Part shown: piece by piece, positions 50,470 through 56,279 of the stretch
Numbering within the stretch: position 1 is the first letter of the stretch
How the letters are laid out: every line of letters starts with the position of its first letter
Assembly: GCA_016190665.1 (NCBI GenBank)
Contig: JACPQD010000107.1
Location: 1 to 56,279, forward strand
DNA: 56,279 nucleotides
From: Chloroflexota bacterium
GTDB lineage: Bacteria; Chloroflexota; Dehalococcoidia; JACPQD01
Direction of reading: 5' to 3'
The notes under the pieces: generated by a model
Databases searched by the model: none
Seen by the model: only the letters and a program-made list of their open reading frames with translations
What the model was told of the DNA's origin: nothing
Position numbers and translations under genes: made by a program

Positions 50470-51444
50470 ATGCTGGAACGAACCGAGGCCATTAGACTTA
50501 TAGTAGATACGTGCATCAGGATCAAGCCAGAGGAGGACCTTCTGGTGCTCGCTGATGAGTATGCCCGTTCTATGGCGATCGCAGAGGCCGTGGCCAACGT
50601 TGCCCGAGAGCGCGGAGCTAAAGTGGTCTTCATGGTTGTTCCGCCCAAGCAGAACAGCGCTGAGGAGCCTCGCAAGACTACTGCGGCAGCGATGATGGCG
50701 GCTGATGCTATATTTGGAGCGGGTGAAAGAGTAACTGTAAGTTCGGGACACAATTCAGCTCATGAGGCGCGGAAAAACGAAAGAGGTTGGGAGAAAAGGG
50801 TATATGGCACGCTCGGCCTATCCGAGGATTACCTGCGTAAGCCATTTTCGGAGAAGGATATCATCGAAATGACGGAACGCGCGCAAAGGCTGGCCGAACT
50901 CTACACGCAGGCCGACTCCATCAGGCTGACCACACCGCATGGGACTGACCTTAGAATGAGCATCAAAGGCAGACCAGGTCACAGCGCAACTCCCATTAGC
51001 GGAATCTTTGTGCCGGACTACGCAGAAGCTTCCGTACCGCCCGTTGAAGGCACGGCGAGCGGCACTCTAGTTTACGACGGTGAGCTGGATGGCTGGGGCT
51101 ATCCTCTCTCGAAGCCATTGGTGGTGAAGGTGCTTAACGGCAAGGTGGCGGACATCTCTGGAGACCCGGAGGACGTCGAGAGGCTGAAACGAATAGTCGC
51201 CATCGACAGCGAGGCGGGCAACATAGGCGAGTTTGCTATCGGCACGAGCCATACTGTTCCGAGGGGGCTGAGCGGCGTGCGGTATGACTGCGCGATTCTT
51301 GGAAACGTACACATCGCGCTAGGGAGGAACATCTTCCTCGGTGGCAATTGCGTAAGCAAGAGCCACATAGATGGAATCATGACCAGCCCAACGGTGGAGC
51401 TGGATGGGAAAGTAATCGAGAGGGACGGCCAAGTGCTAGTGTAA
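50470..51444 (+). CDS. M29-aminopeptidase-like metallohydrolase AP3
   Basis: 324 residues, third paralog: IKPEEDLLVLADEYARSMAIAEAVANVARERGAKVVFMVVPP, GNIGEFAIGTSHT, CAILGNVHIALGRN and HIDGIMTSPTVELDG. It carries a 3-residue insertion near residue 100 (HEARKNERGWEKRVYGTLG). The start is ATG at 50470 behind AAAGGGGG. Between it and SBP4 lies the SBP remnant at 50276-50380. Confidence 0.82.
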   Translation: MLERTEAIRLIVDTCIRIKPEEDLLVLADEYARSMAIAEAVANVARERGAKVVFMVVPPKQNSAEEPRKTTAAAMMAADAIFGAGERVTVSSGHNSAHEARKNERGWEKRVYGTLGLSEDYLRKPFSEKDIIEMTERAQRLAELYTQADSIRLTTPHGTDLRMSIKGRPGHSATPISGIFVPDYAEASVPPVEGTASGTLVYDGELDGWGYPLSKPLVVKVLNGKVADISGDPEDVERLKRIVAIDSEAGNIGEFAIGTSHTVPRGLSGVRYDCAILGNVHIALGRNIFLGGNCVSKSHIDGIMTSPTVELDGKVIERDGQVLV

Positions 51445-51635
51445 CTCGCGTTAGGGGCGGCAGCCTCGTCTCGTCCTGCGTGAACGCGCAAGCCAAGTCA
51501 TCGAGAAGCAATACCCTGAAGGCCCTACCTTCGTGCTTCGAAAAAGGACAACCGGAAGGAGAAAGCGGTCGCGCTTCTAGCCGGTCGAGCAGTGGGTTTG
51601 CGCTTTCAGGTTGAAATCTCCCAGGAGGTCGAGCA

Positions 51636-53294
51636 ATGTGGACAAAGAAGTTGTTTCTCCAAGCGATTTGCGTGACGACGCTAGGCGCGCTTCTGACAGG
51701 TTGCGCGCCGACAGCCTCGCCAACACCAGCCGCTAAGCCGCCGGCCAAGGCTGATCAGGTGTCAACTCCTGTCGCCAGGACCCCTGCTGCTCTGCCGGCG
51801 CCATCCTCCACGCCCAAGCCCGCCGCCCAGCAGCCCAAGTACGGCGGCATCGTGAATCGACTCCGTGAGAACTACCCTGACAGCCTGGACCCTCACCTGT
51901 CGCGCGGTGCATCGCACTGGAACGACATCCTCGGTCCGCTCTACAATGGGCTGTTTACCTTGAACGAGAAGATGGAAATAGTGCCTGACCTGGTAGAGAA
52001 GTGGGAGCAACCCAGCGAGCTGACCTATCTCCTGCGTCTTCGCCAGGGCACAAAATTTCACGACAATCCGGTGATGAAGGGACGGGAGTTCACCGCCGAA
52101 GATGTCAAGTACAACATCCAGCGCATCGCCACCGATAACCCGAAGTTCTTTAGCCGCTGGCAATTTCAGACTGTCGCAAGCCTAGAGGTAGTAGACAAAT
52201 ATACTGTCCGCTTGACTCTGAAGGAGCCGACGGCCGCTTTCATGGACTACATGGCCCAGCCCTTCAATTACATGGTCGGTAGAGAGGCCGTCGAGAGGTT
52301 CGGAGAGCTGAACCGCGAAGAAGCAGGGACGGGCCCATTTTACCTGAAGAGCTGGACGGAGAAGATCAGCTATAAGCTCGCCAGGAACCCCAGCTACTTC
52401 ATCAAAGGAGTCCCGTATCTCGACGAGGTCAACGTGGTCATCGTGCCCGACTACGCGACGCGGCTGGCAGCCTTTCGCTCCGGCAGGGCCGACTACGTGT
52501 TGCTCTCCTACACAGATTACAGCGCGATAAAGCGGACCATGTCCAAGATTGAGGCCTCGCGCCTGCCGTCGAGCGTCATTTTTCTGGCGCTTCACCCTGA
52601 AAAGAGTCCCTTCACGGACCAGCGCGTACGCCAGGCCTTCTCCCTGGCGATCGATCGACAGGCTGTAATTGATGTGGCTATGGAGGGGGAAGCCGAACTC
52701 ACCGGCCCGATCTATGGGGTATCGCCGACCTGGCAGTTGCCGCCCGAAGAGTTGAAGCGTATCTACATACCCGATGTAGCCAGGGCCAGGAAGCTGATGG
52801 CTGACTCCGGCTATCCCAACGGGTTTCCTTTGGAGATCAAAGCCAGCTCACGTCGCAAAGATGCCATGGACGCCCTCACCGTGGTGGCGGAGCAACTCAA
52901 GCAGATCGGCGTCAACGTCAAACAGCAAGTCCTGGAGCACACCACCCTCGTGGCCCAGCGCAACGCAGGAGACTTCGTCGCCGTGCTTCATGCCGTCACC
53001 GCTGCCATCGAGCCGGGGGAGCGAGTAGAGCATCACTGGGGGCGTAGCGGCCTGTATCTCCTCAAGGATGATCCTGAGCTCGTGGACCTGGTTGACGAGC
53101 AGCGGCGCACGGTGGACGCCTCAAAGCGGCGCCAGATTCTCAATAAGTTCGAGAGGACACTCATAGACCGAGCTTATCTGTTATATCTCTTTGGCTACGG
53201 CCAATATCTGGTCCGGCAGCCCTATATCAGCGGCCCTCGGGAGCCGTCGGTGTTGAGCCAGAACCTGATGGCTCACCACTGGCTCGACAGGTAG
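51636..53294 (+). CDS. ABC-type peptide binding lipoprotein SBP5 (family 5)
   Basis: 552 residues. Lipobox LTGC, an Ala/Pro/Thr linker, and a core of the SBP2-SBP4 type: YGGIVNRLRENYPDSLDPHLSRG, FHDNPVMKGREFTAEDV, GTGPFYLKSWTEKISYKL, RVRQAFSLAIDRQAVIDVAMEG. ATG at 51636 with CAGGAGG upstream. No M29-like gene follows; a truncated subfamily-A SBP fragment comes next. Confidence 0.94.
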   Translation: MWTKKLFLQAICVTTLGALLTGCAPTASPTPAAKPPAKADQVSTPVARTPAALPAPSSTPKPAAQQPKYGGIVNRLRENYPDSLDPHLSRGASHWNDILGPLYNGLFTLNEKMEIVPDLVEKWEQPSELTYLLRLRQGTKFHDNPVMKGREFTAEDVKYNIQRIATDNPKFFSRWQFQTVASLEVVDKYTVRLTLKEPTAAFMDYMAQPFNYMVGREAVERFGELNREEAGTGPFYLKSWTEKISYKLARNPSYFIKGVPYLDEVNVVIVPDYATRLAAFRSGRADYVLLSYTDYSAIKRTMSKIEASRLPSSVIFLALHPEKSPFTDQRVRQAFSLAIDRQAVIDVAMEGEAELTGPIYGVSPTWQLPPEELKRIYIPDVARARKLMADSGYPNGFPLEIKASSRRKDAMDALTVVAEQLKQIGVNVKQQVLEHTTLVAQRNAGDFVAVLHAVTAAIEPGERVEHHWGRSGLYLLKDDPELVDLVDEQRRTVDASKRRQILNKFERTLIDRAYLLYLFGYGQYLVRQPYISGPREPSVLSQNLMAHHWLDR

Positions 53295-53326
53295 AGGCGC
53301 AGAGCTGGGGGCAGGGTGATTTCGAG

Positions 53327-53653
53327 GTGAATGTCATCAACGCCGGATTGGCCCTCGACGACCCCGATGCCTGGTTTGGCGAGTATTATATGTCCAGGGC
53401 GCCCCGAAACGAGGCCGCGGTCGTTGATCCTAAAGTGGACGAGCTCTACGAGAAGCAGACCCGAACGCTGGACCCCGTGGCGCGAAAGAAGCTGGTCATC
53501 GAAATGCAGCTAGCCTTTATGGAAAACCCGGGGATGATCATGATCGATTGGCACATCAGAAATATGGCCCTGTGGAAGGAAGTGCGGGACTACAAGTTCC
53601 CCTCTCAGACTTTCAACAACACCAAGCTGCAGGACGTCTGGCTGGCAATGTAG
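53327..53653 (+). pseudogene. Truncated SBP: C-terminal ~110 residues only
   Basis: Encodes NVINAGLALDDPDAWFGEYY, a KVDELYEKQTRTLDPVARKK segment and a C-terminus KLQDVWLAM. This corresponds to the last fifth of SBP1-type proteins (DDLFFEQARTLDVAKRK...RDIWLAK). Homology runs slightly upstream of the GTG at 53327 (QGDFE), but no signal peptide or N-terminal domain exists. It is a relic of a deleted SBP1-like gene rather than a functional lipoprotein. Confidence 0.85.
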
Positions 53654-53726
53654 GGGCGGGAGCCGCTCGGTGCGGCATGGGAATGGTATGATGGAGGGAA
53701 GGCATGGGCTGCATTACTTGGGCGAT

Positions 53727-54419
53727 TCATGGCTGGCCTTCGGGTTCCCCGGACGGTGGCCGATGGGAATCCTGGGACTGATTCAACGCCTGAGCTTTGT
53801 TCCGATACTGCAAGCGGGCGCGGGTCATGCGCTCGCGCAGGCCGCCCTGTTCGAGAAAGTCCTGCTCCAAACGGCGGAGCTGCTGGTCGATCAGGTAATT
53901 GGTCTGGTGGATGCGGCAGAGAGCGATGTTGGCCACGACCTCGGGCGGGCGGGTTTCCACAAATGCGCGGTAGTCCTCGTAGCTCTGCGGCGTCTTGCGG
54001 CCCAGCTTACGGACGTATTGCGCTGCCCTGGAGTCCTTGTCCCAGATCACAAGGTCGCGGGCGCGGAGGTAGTCTTTGTAGTCATCCAGCAATTCCTCCA
54101 GGCTGGCGCGAGCCACGTTAGTGAGCTTGATCTCGGTTTCCTTGGACGTGAGCGCGGCCTTGCTGCCTTCGAGAATGTTCTTCTTGCCTGAGCGCGCGGA
54201 CTGGATCATCTGGTCGATGGTGCGGTCTCCCTCGGCAAGGAACTTGTGGGCAAAGCGGAAGGTGATGTCATAGACGATCTCGGCCTTTTGGAAGGAGAGG
54301 AGAGTCTGGTAATCGCCGCGCGGAGGAAGGAACCGGTCGGGTGCTTGGGAAGGGTGGGAAGGATGAGAGGAATCTCTCCCCTGACTCACAGCATTCGCAT
54401 TATTCCCATCTTTTCTCAT
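53727..54419 (-). CDS. Four-helix-bundle suffix-domain protein
   Basis: About 230 residues. LPPRGDYQTLLSFQKAEIVYDITFRFAHKFLAEGDRTIDQMIQSARSGKKNILEGSKAALTSKETEIKLTNVARASLEELLDDYKDYLRAR matches the variant of the S23-like four-helix-bundle family that carries an extra C-terminal (suffix) region, here about 130-230. Function unknown; related proteins are scattered in bacterial accessory regions and sometimes lie within rRNA intervening sequences. It sits on the opposite strand inside the SBP array. The ATG at 54419 is assumed; a GTG at 54470 is possible. Upstream TTGACA...GAGAAT could be its promoter. Confidence 0.85.
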   Translation of the reverse strand: MRKDGNNANAVSQGRDSSHPSHPSQAPDRFLPPRGDYQTLLSFQKAEIVYDITFRFAHKFLAEGDRTIDQMIQSARSGKKNILEGSKAALTSKETEIKLTNVARASLEELLDDYKDYLRARDLVIWDKDSRAAQYVRKLGRKTPQSYEDYRAFVETRPPEVVANIALCRIHQTNYLIDQQLRRLEQDFLEQGGLRERMTRARLQYRNKAQALNQSQDSHRPPSGEPEGQP

Positions 54420-54481
54420 AGCAGCGCTATTCTCTCCCAACTGAATAGTTCCTGTCAATAGGCTGGTCACAGACCGGGGGC

Positions 54482-54510
54482 TTCCGCTCTTTCACCCTGC
54501 ATGGTATACT
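54482..54510 (+). promoter_or_regulatory. Possible promoter of SBP6
   Basis: -35 TTCCGC (54482-54487, weak), a 17-nt spacer and -10 TATACT (54505-54510), about 50 nt upstream of the SBP6 start. Confidence 0.4.
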
Positions 54511-54557
54511 CTCTCCATCAAAAGGGAGAGGACGTCTCTCTCGAAAGGAGGCCCCCG

Positions 54558-56249
54558 ATGGTCACCGGATCACGCTCCTGGCCCCTGCTTAGCTGTCTTG
54601 CTATCCTCGGCTTGCTGGTGAGTTGCGCCCCAGCCGCAGCTCCGGCGCCGGCGCCCACGACGGCTCCCAGGGTGGAGACGCCTGTCGGCAAGTCGGGCGG
54701 CGCTCCTGCGGCGCCCACCCCCAGCCCCAAGCCGGCTGCCGAGCAGCCAAAATCGGGCGGCATCCTCAAACACGCCGCCTTCAAGGACGAGGGGACGCTC
54801 GATCTCCACGTCTCCGGGCGCGGCCTGGTCGCTGACCAGGCGGGCCTCGCCTACAATGGCTTGCTCCAGTTCAACCCGGAAGATGGGAGGGAAATCATCA
54901 CTGACCTGGCGGAAAGCTACCGGGTCAGCCCGGATGGCAAGAAGGTCACCTTCCTTCTGCGCAAGAACGTGAACTGGCATGATGGCAAGCCCTTCACTTC
55001 CGAGGACGTTAAGTTCAACTTCGACCGCTGGATGACTCCGCCGGAAGGGGTAATCATCACGCGAAAGGAGATAGTGGCCGCCGTTGAGCGCGTGGAGACC
55101 CCGGACCCCTACACGGTGGATGTGCATCTTAAGTACCCCAGCCCCTTCTTCGTCACCGCCATGGCCCTTGTCGCCGCCCTCATGCTGCCGCCCCAGTACC
55201 TCAAGGACCGCAAGACCATGGAGTTCAATGTCCTGGGGACCGGCCCCTATAAGCTCAAGAAATACACTCGTAGCGTCGGCCTGGAGTACGTCAAGAATGA
55301 AAACTACTTCGTTCCCGGGCGTCCCTACCTGGACGGCCTCGTTCAGTACATGGTACCGGACCAATCGGCCAGGTTCGCCGCCTTCCGCACCGGCCAGGTA
55401 AGAACGCTATATCCCTCTTCCACCACCATGACTGCTTCCCACGCCGAGCTCCTGCGGAAGGAGATGAGCGACAGGGTGAACGTCGCCCGCTACCCGGGCA
55501 TGACCTACGGCTTCGTTTACCTGAACTTCACTCGTCCGCCCTTCAACGATGTCCGCGTGCGCCAGGCTGTGGACATGGTGCTCGACCGGAAGAGGATGCT
55601 GGAGGTGGTGGAGGGGAGGGGTGAGGTAATGGGGCCAATGATCAGAGGTTTGTGGTCCCTTCCCGATGACGAGTTGCTCAAGCGACCCGGCTACCGGGGA
55701 GTGACGGCGGCGGACATCCAGAAGGCAAAGGCCCTGCTGGCGGAGGCGGGCTATCCTAACGGCTTCCCGGTCGAGGCCATGATAGCCGACCAGTACACTA
55801 AGCAAACGGTCTTTATCCAGAGCCAGTTGAAGGCCATCGGCATCGACGTTTCCATTAAGGTGGTCGATGTAGCCACCAACGAAAAGCGTCTGGTGGCCCA
55901 CGATTTCGCCATGGGTTTCTACCTCACGGGCCAGCCTGTGGAAGAGCCCGACCTTCTGCTTTCCTTCTACGTGACCGGAGGTGGCCGAGCTTACAGCGGC
56001 TTCAGCGACAAGCAGATCGATGATTGGTATCGGGAGCAGTCGAGAACCACGGACGCGGGCAAGCGCAAAGAGATCGTCCTGAATATGCAAAGGCGCATTC
56101 TGAATCTGGCGGCCACGCCGGTACTGTACCATCAGCTCTATGAGACCGCCTACTGGAAGTGCGTCAGAGGCTACTATCCCGAGAAACAGGTGGGCGGCCC
56201 GAACAACTCGAAGAAGCAAAACATCTGGCTCGATGAGAGCTGCCGGTAG
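54558..56249 (+). CDS. ABC-type peptide binding lipoprotein SBP6 (family 5)
   Basis: 563 residues. Lipobox LVSC, an Ala/Pro/Thr linker, and a subfamily-A core similar to SBP1: SGGILKHAAFKDEGTLDLHVSGRG, LAESYRVSPDGKKVTFLLRKNVNWHDGKPFTSEDV, GTGPYKLKKYTRSVGLEYV, VRVRQAVDMVLDRKRMLEVVEG, C-terminal NIWLDESCR. ATG at 54558 with AAAGGAGG upstream. It is close to the right edge of the window, so permease genes could follow outside. Confidence 0.93.
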   Translation: MVTGSRSWPLLSCLAILGLLVSCAPAAAPAPAPTTAPRVETPVGKSGGAPAAPTPSPKPAAEQPKSGGILKHAAFKDEGTLDLHVSGRGLVADQAGLAYNGLLQFNPEDGREIITDLAESYRVSPDGKKVTFLLRKNVNWHDGKPFTSEDVKFNFDRWMTPPEGVIITRKEIVAAVERVETPDPYTVDVHLKYPSPFFVTAMALVAALMLPPQYLKDRKTMEFNVLGTGPYKLKKYTRSVGLEYVKNENYFVPGRPYLDGLVQYMVPDQSARFAAFRTGQVRTLYPSSTTMTASHAELLRKEMSDRVNVARYPGMTYGFVYLNFTRPPFNDVRVRQAVDMVLDRKRMLEVVEGRGEVMGPMIRGLWSLPDDELLKRPGYRGVTAADIQKAKALLAEAGYPNGFPVEAMIADQYTKQTVFIQSQLKAIGIDVSIKVVDVATNEKRLVAHDFAMGFYLTGQPVEEPDLLLSFYVTGGGRAYSGFSDKQIDDWYREQSRTTDAGKRKEIVLNMQRRILNLAATPVLYHQLYETAYWKCVRGYYPEKQVGGPNNSKKQNIWLDESCR

Positions 56250-56279
56250 GGGGCAGGGAGGAGGGGGGAGGGGCAAGGG

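Noticed and set aside
1..56279. tRNA and rRNA genes
   Set aside because: No cloverleaf with a GTTCRA-type T-loop or rRNA-conserved block was found when reading both strands; a tRNAscan-SE/barrnap run would settle it.

Overview
The window is a GC-rich bacterial chromosome segment, probably from an anaerobic member of the Chloroflexota (Dehalococcoidia-like). This is inferred from gene content only: a MetF/MetV/HdrABC/MvhD redox cluster, paired type III CoA-transferases, an adenosylcobalamin-dependent acyl-CoA mutase, an archaeal-type bifunctional FBP aldolase/phosphatase, a Thr-Pro-rich secreted protein and a large set of oligopeptide-type binding lipoproteins. No rRNA, tRNA, CRISPR array or complete insertion sequence was found.

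Layout. 1-5.2 kb: the 3' end of an oligopeptide-type ABC permease, a hicAB toxin-antitoxin pair, a secreted beta-propeller-like protein with a long Thr-Pro linker, and a DUF433/DUF5615 (PIN-like) pair. 5.4-16.4 kb, minus strand: one long operon running hdrC-hdrB-hdrA-mvhD-metV-histidine kinase-metF-two response regulators from a good promoter near 16.4 kb. It should encode a flavin-based electron-bifurcating heterodisulfide-reductase-like complex coupled to methylenetetrahydrofolate reductase. Its MvhD is readable at full length only if an in-frame UGA is decoded as selenocysteine, and a SECIS-like hairpin follows that UGA. 16.5-21.5 kb: a DUF2283 protein, a 1342-residue subtilisin/VWA protein and a small partner. 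21.7-28 kb: two CoA-transferases divergent from cobO, an acyl-CoA mutase large subunit (isobutyryl-CoA-mutase-like specificity residues) and FBP aldolase/phosphatase. 28-40.7 kb: housekeeping genes (rdgB, moaA, moaC, a CorC-type protein, a TIGR03936-type protein, an M48 protease, a histidine phosphatase, ftsB-like, tilS), an unrecognised two-gene membrane unit and a degenerate GGDEF protein.

40.7-56.3 kb: the most unusual block. Six full-length family 5 solute-binding lipoproteins alternate with three M29-aminopeptidase-like metallohydrolases. Two truncated binding-protein remnants lie among them, and no permease or ATPase gene is present. It looks like an array that grew and is still turning over by duplication and unequal recombination. 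A natural but unproven idea is that each lipoprotein/hydrolase pair captures and processes a different peptide or amide substrate.

Intergenic DNA is rich in structured repeats: two covarying palindromes around the CoA-transferases, operon junctions in the hdr/met cluster with duplicated start-site regions flanking small inserts, a dispersed degenerate 32-33 nt tandem repeat, and a MITE-like hairpin element. All calls come from reading the sequence; no database search was run.
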